Below are positions 16,590-24,725 of a stretch of DNA of 64,000 bases, in pieces. Each line of letters begins with the position of its first letter. Position 1 is the first letter of the stretch. The notes beneath the pieces were generated by a model. The model did not search any database and had not been told where the DNA came from. It worked only from the letters and a program-made list of their open reading frames with translations. This stretch comes from Alkalimonas cellulosilytica. GTDB lineage: Bacteria > Pseudomonadota > Gammaproteobacteria > Enterobacterales > Alteromonadaceae. The stretch spans positions 1 through 64,000 of the forward strand of contig NZ_JAUHLI010000001.1 of the NCBI RefSeq assembly GCF_036325985.1. The letters run 5' to 3'. A program made the translations under genes and the position numbers.

Positions 16590-19500
16590 TTTAAGCTATC
16601 GGAGGTGTTTAGCTTCTCAAAGTGGCTAACAACTTTATGCAAACCAATTCCATTGGATGCTTTAAAAACTATGAGATCATCCTCTTGCAGCTCATCTAGC
16701 AAGGCTTGTTGTAGCAAGCGGAGATCATGCCAACAGCTAAGGTCCGCTTGGTTGGCAAGCAAAGGTTTCAAAGAGGTCATGTGGGTGCCAACCAGATACA
16801 GTTTGTCCGGGTGAGCGCTTTCAATGTCAGAAACTAATGCCCTGTGCAGCGTCCGGGACTGATCGCCTAATTCCAGCATATCCCCCAAGACCAGCAGCAT
16901 ACGACCAGGCCTCGGAATTTCTTCCAACATTTGCAGCAAAGCCTTCATCGATGCTGGATTTGCGTTGTACGAATCGTCCAGTAAAACAATGTTTCCTTTT
17001 GCCAATCTGATCTGATGTTGACGGCCACGACCAGAAATAGCTTCAAAGCTGGCCAAGATTTCTGCCAGTTCCGTTAGTGGGAGCTGCAAATGATGTGCAA
17101 CAGCCAAAGTTGCCAAACTGTTTTTGGCTTGATGCAAACCAGGGCTGCCTAGATGAAATTTCAGTCGCTGCCCGACTACGTCAACCTCGATTTCTGAATG
17201 GTTTGCTTGCAACAGCCGGATATCGGCTTCAGGGTGACAACCGAAACTAATCAGCTTCAATGCTCTTGCTTTCGCCTCAGCAGCCATAATGGGCCATTGT
17301 GGCAGATCTCGATTGACCACTGCTAAGCTACCTGGTGCCATCTCGTGGAAAATGCGACTTTTTTTACGGGCAATATTTTCTACGTTTTTGTGGTACTCAA
17401 GATGTGCTGGGGCGATGGTAGTGATAATTGCTATATCTGGTCTGGCTATCCGGCTACTAAGTCGGATGCTGCCTATTGCCAGCTCCAAAGCGATGAACTT
17501 GGCATCCCAAGGCATTGACGCCAGATTCCATGCAACACCTAACGGCAGGTTGGCGTTAGCACAACTGCTTACTGTTTTTCCAAACGACTGCAGGCAATGT
17601 TGCAACATGGCGATCATGGTACTTTTGCCTGCACTGCCGGTGACTGCAATTACCGAGCCTTTCATCCGGCTACGAGCAAAACTGCCAAGCTCGAGAACTG
17701 CTTGCCGACAATCACTCACCAGTAAGGTTGGAATTTGAGGCTCAATGGCAACGGGCGACTCTGCCAGTATGGCTGCTATCTGCAAACAATTTGCTGTCAA
17801 TTGAGCGATTTTGAAACCTGCATCTGTTTCAGTTGGTGCTCTCATTGCCAGACAGTGGTCTCCCAAACCATGAGAACTTATAGCAACTCTGTCTATCCGA
17901 AGGTTTGTTGGTGGTCTCTTGTACCAGACACCATTAGTTGCCAGTGCCAGGCTAGCTGCACTCCATGATTTGTCCAAAGTATTTTGGGGTGGAGCTGGGA
18001 TGCTAACTTTTTGTCTGCTATCAAGGAACCGGGCGTAAGCAATGAATCCTGAAAGGTAATGCTCAATATCGTCAATTCGGATCCGAAAAGCATGGTGACG
18101 AATAAAAAAGCTTCCCTTAATTCGCTCTGGATGTCGGTAAAACATGGCCAGCTCAGGCCAGAAAAATCCGTTCAACATATGTTGCGCACGCTGCTGCATT
18201 GCAAAGTAAAATTTTTCGAGATTAAGGCTGTGGTATAGATGGTAAAGCTCAGGATGTTGTACTAATTGCTCAAACAATTGCTGAGCGGCCATCATCAGTT
18301 CCAATAAGGTTGGAAAGGTGGTGATGCGTTCAATTACAAAATCCAGATACCCCATCACGTTTTGCAAGCCAAACTGGAAGTATTTAGCTTCCGGCCGGTA
18401 TTTAACCAACTCGTTGATGCTGTAACTGAGCCAATGGTCATGTGCTTTCCAGTGCTCACGGGCAATAAAATCATCAAAAGCCAGTGCTGCAGCATCCAGC
18501 CAACGTTGTTCTTTGCTGATTGCGTAGTATCTAAGCAAAGCGAAGCAAGCCTCGCCATCGTAATAGATGATGCGAAACTCTTGTTTCACACTGAAATCAT
18601 GGCTATTGAGGACATGGACAAAACGGCCATTACTTGGATCCTGCATGCTCAGGATACCAGCCGCCAGTTGTAGCATCAGTGGCTTGTAATGATCGCTACC
18701 GGTTATTTCGGTGTACTTGCACAACGCCAGCAAGCACAGTGCATTGCCTCCCAACTTTATCTCGTTGCGCTCATCTTGTAGAAACGCCAGCTGCTGTCCA
18801 CGGGCATCAGTTTTATAGAGCAACATCTGTTCTGTAAGCACTTGAAGAGCCCGCTCGATAGCAGTCTGGACTTCCTTTCGGGGATTGAACTCACAGGCTT
18901 CAATTAAAGCATAGGTTGAGCTGGCATGGCGCAGTGTATTGTAGGTTCGGATAGGCCGGTGAAAACAAGGAAAAACACCATAATGATAGCGCCCATCCGA
19001 TTGCACCTGAGTGGCCAGATAATCGGAAGCCTGATTGATAATGGATGTTAAATGTTTACTGGTGAGCCCTGCTAATTGGCGCCGGCTGGCGTTAGGTCCT
19101 GAAGGGTAAAGCAGATGCAACTGGCCATCAGCATCTAAAAAAACTCCCTGAGTTTCCAGTTGCCATACCAGTTGGTCGGGCCCAAGCTCACAGGGATTGG
19201 GCAGCTTATTCGTAAAGCGCCGCTGCTGATAGACATCGAAGTTATGCGGGTTAAGCTGACAGTAGCTGATGTCGCTGCCAGCGTACAGCAAGGCATTGGC
19301 GTTTAACTCTTGTTCTGTATAAAGCTGCTGTAACTCATGATCAAATGCCAGGCCAAAACGGTAGTAATTGCGTTTGGTATTACGCAGTATCTTGACCAGC
19401 TCGCGTATCTTTAATGGTGTTGCGCCAGTGACCCAGTCGATGCGAAGGTACACGACGGTCAGATTTTTAGCTGCAATCAGCTCTGTGCATTGTAGTTGTA

Positions 19501-19678
19501 ATTGCTGCCAGCATAGTTCAAAGGTATCTGCTGAACTATGCACCACCCAACTGCGCTGGGCACCGTTTGATACGGCACAGCAAAAGCAGAATCGCTCAAT
19601 ACCAGGAACCATGGTTGGGCAATTTTTTATTACTTGATGTCGAAGCAGGCTCCAGGGAATGTCAGTTTGCATAACCAT
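16571..19678 (-). CDS. Large fusion protein with C-terminal MurF-like Mur ligase
   Basis: 1035 residues. From about 590 on it is a full Mur ligase: a MurF-like N-domain (LRIDRVAISSHGLGDHCLAM), P-loop V679-T-G-S-A-G-K-S-T687, TTIAPAHLEYHKNVENIARKKS, and DDSYNANPASMKALLQML, the hallmark of MurF. About 570 preceding residues are not found in MurF. Residues 200-560 are helical and aromatic-rich with spaced repeats (ASSTYALIEAC, GGNALCLLALCKY, DGEACFALLRYY), resembling an alpha/alpha toroid as in six-hairpin glycosidases or terpene cyclases. Residues 1-200 are unrecognised. No signal peptide is seen, so it is probably cytoplasmic. The ligase half should join an amino group to a carboxylate using ATP, but the substrate is unknown. 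It is divergent from the (Asp-Ala)n surface protein gene, sharing a 169-base gap. It is not the housekeeping murF, which would be about 450 residues and in the dcw cluster. Confidence 0.75.
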   Translation of the reverse strand: MVMQTDIPWSLLRHQVIKNCPTMVPGIERFCFCCAVSNGAQRSWVVHSSADTFELCWQQLQLQCTELIAAKNLTVVYLRIDWVTGATPLKIRELVKILRNTKRNYYRFGLAFDHELQQLYTEQELNANALLYAGSDISYCQLNPHNFDVYQQRRFTNKLPNPCELGPDQLVWQLETQGVFLDADGQLHLLYPSGPNASRRQLAGLTSKHLTSIINQASDYLATQVQSDGRYHYGVFPCFHRPIRTYNTLRHASSTYALIEACEFNPRKEVQTAIERALQVLTEQMLLYKTDARGQQLAFLQDERNEIKLGGNALCLLALCKYTEITGSDHYKPLMLQLAAGILSMQDPSNGRFVHVLNSHDFSVKQEFRIIYYDGEACFALLRYYAISKEQRWLDAAALAFDDFIAREHWKAHDHWLSYSINELVKYRPEAKYFQFGLQNVMGYLDFVIERITTFPTLLELMMAAQQLFEQLVQHPELYHLYHSLNLEKFYFAMQQRAQHMLNGFFWPELAMFYRHPERIKGSFFIRHHAFRIRIDDIEHYLSGFIAYARFLDSRQKVSIPAPPQNTLDKSWSAASLALATNGVWYKRPPTNLRIDRVAISSHGLGDHCLAMRAPTETDAGFKIAQLTANCLQIAAILAESPVAIEPQIPTLLVSDCRQAVLELGSFARSRMKGSVIAVTGSAGKSTMIAMLQHCLQSFGKTVSSCANANLPLGVAWNLASMPWDAKFIALELAIGSIRLSSRIARPDIAIITTIAPAHLEYHKNVENIARKKSRIFHEMAPGSLAVVNRDLPQWPIMAAEAKARALKLISFGCHPEADIRLLQANHSEIEVDVVGQRLKFHLGSPGLHQAKNSLATLAVAHHLQLPLTELAEILASFEAISGRGRQHQIRLAKGNIVLLDDSYNANPASMKALLQMLEEIPRPGRMLLVLGDMLELGDQSRTLHRALVSDIESAHPDKLYLVGTHMTSLKPLLANQADLSCWHDLRLLQQALLDELQEDDLIVFKASNGIGLHKVVSHFEKLNTSDSLNQSSVF

Positions 19679-19778
19679 GTATGGGAAGCTTTGATAAGCT
19701 GTACTTTAACATGTGGAAAAAATATAAGCAGCCAAAGCATACATTTTGGAGCAAAACAAGTTGCAGCCTTTAGATTTG

Positions 19779-19807
19779 TTGATTTTATCGCCATTCTGAT
19801 AGACAAT
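19779..19807 (+). promoter_or_regulatory. Possible promoter of the surface-protein operon
   Basis: TTGATT and GACAAT are separated by 17 bases, about 40 bases before the start of the Asp-Ala protein gene. Each hexamer matches four of six sigma70 consensus positions. This is weak support from pattern and position only. Confidence 0.25.
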
Positions 19808-19847
19808 TGCAAATGTTGATGGCCGTAGGCAGTAAAAGGAATTATGT

Positions 19848-22523
19848 ATGTTGAAGCAGTTGGTTACCGTTGAACCGGTTTTGGTGTTGTCTGTTGGCGG
19901 TAAAATCTGGCTAAAACAAGCCAATGGAGATTTAGAACTTGTTAGTGTGGGTCAGCAGCTTCCTGCTGACGCTCAAATTTTCTTTGAGGATGGCGCCAGC
20001 ATTAATGGCGAACAGCTGGTTGCTTTGCAACTTCCTGATGATCCCATACTCGATCCAATTCTTGCTGCTGAAATTGAAGCGATTCAACAAGCCCTGTTAT
20101 CCGATCAGGATATTAGCCTGATCCCAGCTGCTGCGGCCGGTGAGAACACTACGGATGGCACGAGCAGTGCCAGTGTGCTTGACCGTGATGGCAATGAAGT
20201 TTTACCCACTGCTGGCTACGATACCGATATTGCTACTGCCACGCCAACCACCGATACTCAGGCTTTTATCCCCGATTTTGCAGCGTTGGCTGACGATGCC
20301 ACTGATCCTGAAGACCCAGACGATACCGATTCAGACGCTGATGCGGATGCCGACGCAGACGCGGATGCCGATGCAGACGCTGATGCCGATGCAGACGCCG
20401 ATGCGGATGCCGACGCAGATGCCGATGCGGATGCGGACGCCGATGCGGATGCTGATGCGGACGCCGATGCCGACGCCGATGCAGATGCTGATGCTGATGC
20501 CGATGCCGATGCAGATGCGGACGCCGATGCGGATGCTGATGCGGACGCCGATGCCGACGCCGATGCAGACGCCGATGCAGATGCTGATGCCGATGCAGAC
20601 GCCGATGCGGACGCCGATGCCGACGCCGACGCCGATGCGGATGCCGATGCGGACGCCGATGCGGATGCTGATGCTGATGCTGATGCTGATGCTGATGCTG
20701 ATGCCGACGCCGACGCCGATGCGGACGCCGATGCCGATGCGGATGCCGACGCAGATGCCGATGCGGATGCCGATGCCGATGCGGACGCCGATGCGGATGC
20801 CGACGCAGACGCCGACGCCGACGCCGATGCCGATGCGGATGCCGACGCCGACGCAGATGCCGATGCGGATGCGGACGCCGATGCGGATGCTGATGCGGAC
20901 GCCGATGCCGATGCAGATGCTGATGCTGATGCCGATGCCGATGCAGATGCGGACGCCGATGCGGATGCTGATGCGGACGCCGATGCCGACGCCGATGCAG
21001 ACGCCGATGCAGATGCTGATGCCGATGCAGACGCCGATGCGGACGCCGATGCCGACGCCGACGCCGACGCCGATGCGGACGCCGATGCGGATGCCGATGC
21101 GGATGCTGATGCTGATGCTGATGCCGACGCCGACGCCGACGCCGATGCGGACGCCGATGCCGATGCGGATGCCGACGCAGATGCCGATGCGGATGCCGAT
21201 GCCGATGCGGATGCCGACGCAGACGCCGACGCCGATGCCGATGCCGATGCCGATGCAGATGCTGATGCTGATGCCGATGCCGATGCCGATGCAGATGCGG
21301 ACGCCGATGCGGATGCCGATGCGGACGCTGATGCCGATGCGGATGCAGACGCCGATGCGGATGCCGATGCCGATGCGGACGCCGATGCCGACGCCGACGC
21401 CGATGCAGACGCCGATGCCGATGCTGATGCTGATGCTGATGCTGATGCCGATGCGGACGCCGATGCTGATGCCGATGCGGATGCCGATGCGGACGCCGAT
21501 GCGGATGCCGATGCGGACGCCGATGCGGATGCTGATGCAGACGCCGATGCGGACGCCGATGCCGACGCAGACGCCGATGCGGATGCCGACGCAGACGCCG
21601 ATGCAGACGCCGATGCAGACGCCGACGCCGATGCGGATGCCGACGCAGACGCTGATGCGGATGCCGACGCCGATGCGGATGCAGATGCCGATGCCGATGC
21701 CGATGCCGATGCGGACGCCGATGCGGACGCCGATGCGGATGCTGATGCAGACGCCGATGCGGACGCAGATGCAGACGCCGACGCCGATGCGGATGCAGAT
21801 TCAGATCCGATTATCGACTACATGGCTTTCTATGTGCTTACTGAAGGTGACGGGTTTTTCTACTTTAAAATTAATGATTTCCCAGTCGATTTCGATTTTA
21901 GCCATATAGGTGCTCTGATGGAGGCTATGCAACTTGCTAGCTACCTAGTGTTTGATACCGTCGTATCTTCTCAAGGCCAGTTTTTCGATACAGATGGTAA
22001 TGTCATTTCATTGCCTGGCGGTTTTCCAACGGATGGGAATGGCGATGTAGGTGGGTCTGGTGTGATTGAGGTAAATTATGACGATTTCACCAGTGGTCTG
22101 GTTGATTTTGTAAGTCCGCTATCTAGTAATGATTCGTTAGATATTTTCTCAGCTGGCGATGAAGTAGGCGATCTTGACGTGCTACAGAGCAGTTTGCTGG
22201 CAGATGAACCATTGTTAATCAGTGACGACTTTATAAAAGCTTCTGAATCAGATGCTGCCATCAACTCAGAGAGTATCGAAGGTATTCTGTTGCAAGATTT
22301 ATTTCCTGAGCTGAGCTCTGAAAGTCTTGAGCAGCTTTTGCAGCTGGTTAGTAATGAGCAAGGGGAGGCCGTCCTGCAGGTACAGGATCCGACAACAGGT
22401 GACGTACAATCTGTGGTTATTGCCGAGTTAGACTACCAGCAAGTCATTGAACATTTTGGAACGGCTGAACAAGCCATTGATGTTTGGCTTGATCTTGGCC
22501 ATTTGATGATGGATCCGACCTAA
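19848..22523 (+). CDS. LapA-type surface protein with (Asp-Ala)244 extender
   Basis: 891 residues. Residues 1 to about 125 are a LapA-like retention module (VLSVGGKIWLKQANGDLELV, then PAAAAGEN at 93-100 and LDRDGNEVLPTAGYDT). The PAAAAG stretch fits the LapG di-alanine cleavage site. After an acidic linker, residues 163-650 are 244 uninterrupted Asp-Ala pairs. The last 240 residues are acidic, lack cysteines and lack RTX nonapeptides; they must hold any adhesive part and the type I secretion signal. The family norm is thousands of residues with Ig-like and RTX repeats, so this is a very short form. It heads an operon with type I secretion genes, lapG and lapD homologs, which supports secretion and c-di-GMP-controlled surface retention. 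The extender would be a strongly negative rod or chain, perhaps binding Ca2+ or other cations; that role is inference. Confidence 0.85.
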   Translation: MLKQLVTVEPVLVLSVGGKIWLKQANGDLELVSVGQQLPADAQIFFEDGASINGEQLVALQLPDDPILDPILAAEIEAIQQALLSDQDISLIPAAAAGENTTDGTSSASVLDRDGNEVLPTAGYDTDIATATPTTDTQAFIPDFAALADDATDPEDPDDTDSDADADADADADADADADADADADADADADADADADADADADADADADADADADADADADADADADADADADADADADADADADADADADADADADADADADADADADADADADADADADADADADADADADADADADADADADADADADADADADADADADADADADADADADADADADADADADADADADADADADADADADADADADADADADADADADADADADADADADADADADADADADADADADADADADADADADADADADADADADADADADADADADADADADADADADADADADADADADADADADADADADADADADADADADADADADADADADADADADADADADADADADADADADADADADADADADADADADADADADADADADADADADADADADADADADADADADADADADADADADADADADADADADADADADADADADADADADADADADADADADADADADADADSDPIIDYMAFYVLTEGDGFFYFKINDFPVDFDFSHIGALMEAMQLASYLVFDTVVSSQGQFFDTDGNVISLPGGFPTDGNGDVGGSGVIEVNYDDFTSGLVDFVSPLSSNDSLDIFSAGDEVGDLDVLQSSLLADEPLLISDDFIKASESDAAINSESIEGILLQDLFPELSSESLEQLLQLVSNEQGEAVLQVQDPTTGDVQSVVIAELDYQQVIEHFGTAEQAIDVWLDLGHLMMDPT
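20334..21797 (+). repeat. Hexanucleotide repeat GAYGCN x 244
   Basis: 1464 bases of GAY-GCN without interruption encode 244 Asp-Ala pairs. All four Ala codons and both Asp codons are used in a mixed, non-random order, so the protein repeat is stricter than the DNA repeat. Because GAYGCN never creates a stop one base on, a second long frame is open across it, which is a by-product. Confidence 0.98.
20411..21230 (+). repeat. Segmental duplication inside the Asp-Ala tract
   Basis: The codon pattern from 20411 recurs from 20849 (offset 438 bases, 73 Asp-Ala units), including a stretch of roughly 145 identical bases. The copies differ by gains or losses in multiples of six bases (an extra GACGCC in copy 1, and six against three GCTGAT-type units near 20670 and 21110). 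This is the mark of unequal recombination or slippage that keeps the frame. Confidence 0.8.
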
Positions 22524-22536
22524 ATACAATAAGAAA

Positions 22537-22560
22537 GTGCAGAGGTGAGAGCCTCTGCAC
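22537..22560 (+). promoter_or_regulatory. Intercistronic hairpin after the surface-protein gene
   Basis: The stem GTGCAGAGG / CCTCTGCAC has a 6-base loop and no following T run. It lies between the surface-protein stop and the ABC transporter start. It could protect the upstream message or set relative expression of cargo and secretion genes. Confidence 0.6.
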
Positions 22561-22577
22561 CAAATAAGAACGGATAA

Positions 22578-24725
22578 ATGCAACAAAATTCCTCGCAACA
22601 AATACCAGTGGATCCGCTGGAGCGTGATCCTATTTTGCAGTGCCTGGTGTTTTTTACCAAGCACTACGGCCGGCCTTTTTCCGCGAAGACTTTGAGTATG
22701 GGGCTGCCTTTGCAAGATGGTCGTCTGCAGCTCAAAGATATTCCCCGTGCAGCACAGCGGGGAGGGCTAGCCGCAAAATTTTCTGAAAAACACTTCAGTC
22801 AATTGCAAGACGATTTTTTGCCTTGTGTACTGCTTTTGCAGCAGGGAAAAGCCTGTATTTTACTGGCACGTAATGAAAGTACAGGAACTGTCACGGTTTC
22901 CTGGCCAGAGGTCGAAGACTCAGAAGAAGAGCTAGCTGCAGAAGAACTGTCCAAACGCTTTGTTGGTCATGTGCTTTTAGTGAAAAAAAAGCACCGCTTT
23001 GATAAAAGAGCTCCCAAGGTTTTGCATACTCTGGATGGGCATTGGTTTTGGGATACCATCAAGTTGTCTGCGCCGATTTATCGGGATGCGTTATTGGCTG
23101 CATTCTTTATCAATCTGTTTGCCATCGCAATCCCGCTTTATGTGATGAATGTGTACGATCGGGTGGTACCCAACTTAGCGCTTGATACTCTCTGGGTACT
23201 CACCAGTGGTATGGTGTTGATCTTTATTTTTGATTTTATTCTCAAACAGTTACGCGGCTATCTTCTGGATATTGCAGCCAAAAAGTCCGATGTGCTGCTT
23301 TCTGCACGCTTGTTCGAGAAAATGCTGAATCTAAAAGCCAAAGCCAGACCTAATTCCCTTGGCGCTTTTACCCGCAATGTGCAGGAGTTTGATGCTATTC
23401 GTGATTTTGTAGCCTCATCCACCATAGCGGCTTTAATCGACCTGCCATTTGCCTTGCTGTTCTTTTTGGTTATTTATTTTATCGCCGGCCCTATCGCCTT
23501 AGTCCTATTGGTTGCCATCGCTGCTATGTTGCTGTTTTCACTGTGGGTACTGAAGCGCATGGCTACTCAGGTTGAGCAAGGCAGTCGGGTCAATAGCCAA
23601 AAACAAGCACATCTGGTTGAGTCGCTGGCCGGGCTGGATTCATTAAAGCTGGCTGGTGCTGAAAGTCAGTTTCAGGGCAAGTGGGAGTCTCTGGTATCGG
23701 ATAGTGCCAACTGGTCGATGCAAACCAAAAAATACACTGTGGCAGTCGCCAGTGTGACCAGTTTCATTCAGCATCTGGTGACCATTGGTATAGTGGTGAG
23801 CGGTGTGTATCTGATTATGGACAATCAGTTGAGTTTTGGTGGCTTAGTTGCTTTTGTTTTACTGGGTAACCGCATGGTGGCCCCATTTGCGCAAATTTCA
23901 TTACTTTCTACCCGTTATCAAAGTGCAAGGGCAGCGCTGTCTCATTTAGAACAGCTGATGGATTTGGAGGAAGAGCAAACCGATCATTATCTGCATCGAG
24001 GTTATTTCGATGGCAAAATTGAGTTTGATCGGGTCAGTTTTAGTTACCCTGGTACGCAGCATCAGGTGCTAAAAGACGTGAGCTTTACCATTCGACCAGG
24101 AGAGAAAGTGGCGATTATCGGCCGAATTGGCAGTGGAAAAACAACCATCGAAAAATTGATGTTGCAGTTCTACCAGCCTGATCAGGGCGCTATACGGTTT
24201 GATGGTGTCGATAGCCAACAAATTAACCCGGCAGATTTACGGCAAAAAATTGGTTGTGTACCACAAGACATCAATTTGTTTTATGGCAGTGTGCGTGACA
24301 ACATTACCCTGGGTGTGCCGCATGTGGACGATGAGCGGGTTCTTAAAGCGGCTCGTCTTGCTGGGGTAACTCAGTTTACCGATCATGAGCCTAATGGTTT
24401 GGACCGACAAGTGGGTGAGCGGGGAAGTTATTTATCCGGTGGGCAACGACAAAGTGTTGCCATGGCTCGGGCTTTGTTGTTTAACCCGCCGATTTTGGTG
24501 CTGGATGAGCCAACCAGTCATATGGATAGTTACACCGAGTTTCAGCTAACCCGCCATATTAGCCAGGTCGCTAAGGAAAAAACGTTGGTATTGATTACGC
24601 ATAAAATGTCGATGCTGGAGTTGGTAGATCGGGTTATCGTGTTGGAAAAAGGCAGGGTAGTCGCTGATGGCGAAAAAAACTCTGTCTTGGCTGCGCTAAA
24701 GAAAGGGCGCTCTGATGCTGAGTAA
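22578..24725 (+). CDS. Type I secretion ABC transporter (LapB-like)
   Basis: The 715-residue inner-membrane ATPase of a type I secretion system. It has an N-terminal C39-peptidase-like domain (1 to about 140, DPILQCLVFFTKHYGRP), probably used to bind cargo rather than cleave it, as the cargo has no double-glycine leader. A six-helix membrane region spans about 170-440. The nucleotide-binding domain has Walker A G515-R-I-G-S-G-K521, signature LSGGQ at 619-623 and Walker B ILVLDEPTSH. It follows the surface-protein gene after a hairpin and overlaps the HlyD gene by 11 bases. It should export the Asp-Ala protein in one step to the outside. Confidence 0.92.
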   Translation: MQQNSSQQIPVDPLERDPILQCLVFFTKHYGRPFSAKTLSMGLPLQDGRLQLKDIPRAAQRGGLAAKFSEKHFSQLQDDFLPCVLLLQQGKACILLARNESTGTVTVSWPEVEDSEEELAAEELSKRFVGHVLLVKKKHRFDKRAPKVLHTLDGHWFWDTIKLSAPIYRDALLAAFFINLFAIAIPLYVMNVYDRVVPNLALDTLWVLTSGMVLIFIFDFILKQLRGYLLDIAAKKSDVLLSARLFEKMLNLKAKARPNSLGAFTRNVQEFDAIRDFVASSTIAALIDLPFALLFFLVIYFIAGPIALVLLVAIAAMLLFSLWVLKRMATQVEQGSRVNSQKQAHLVESLAGLDSLKLAGAESQFQGKWESLVSDSANWSMQTKKYTVAVASVTSFIQHLVTIGIVVSGVYLIMDNQLSFGGLVAFVLLGNRMVAPFAQISLLSTRYQSARAALSHLEQLMDLEEEQTDHYLHRGYFDGKIEFDRVSFSYPGTQHQVLKDVSFTIRPGEKVAIIGRIGSGKTTIEKLMLQFYQPDQGAIRFDGVDSQQINPADLRQKIGCVPQDINLFYGSVRDNITLGVPHVDDERVLKAARLAGVTQFTDHEPNGLDRQVGERGSYLSGGQRQSVAMARALLFNPPILVLDEPTSHMDSYTEFQLTRHISQVAKEKTLVLITHKMSMLELVDRVIVLEKGRVVADGEKNSVLAALKKGRSDAE

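Noticed and set aside
16571..19678. Housekeeping murF
   Set aside because: The protein is more than twice MurF length and stands outside any cell-wall cluster.
20140..21909. A 589-codon open frame, rich in Met, Arg, Pro and Thr, overlapping the Asp-Ala tract
   Set aside because: Reading GAYGCN one base on gives only AYG-CNG codons, which can never be stops. The open frame is a by-product of the repeat, and its flanks do not resemble a gene.
22578..24725. A bacteriocin-processing peptidase-transporter
   Set aside because: The cargo gene has no double-glycine leader, and the context is a LapA-type operon where the C39-like domain is non-cleaving.
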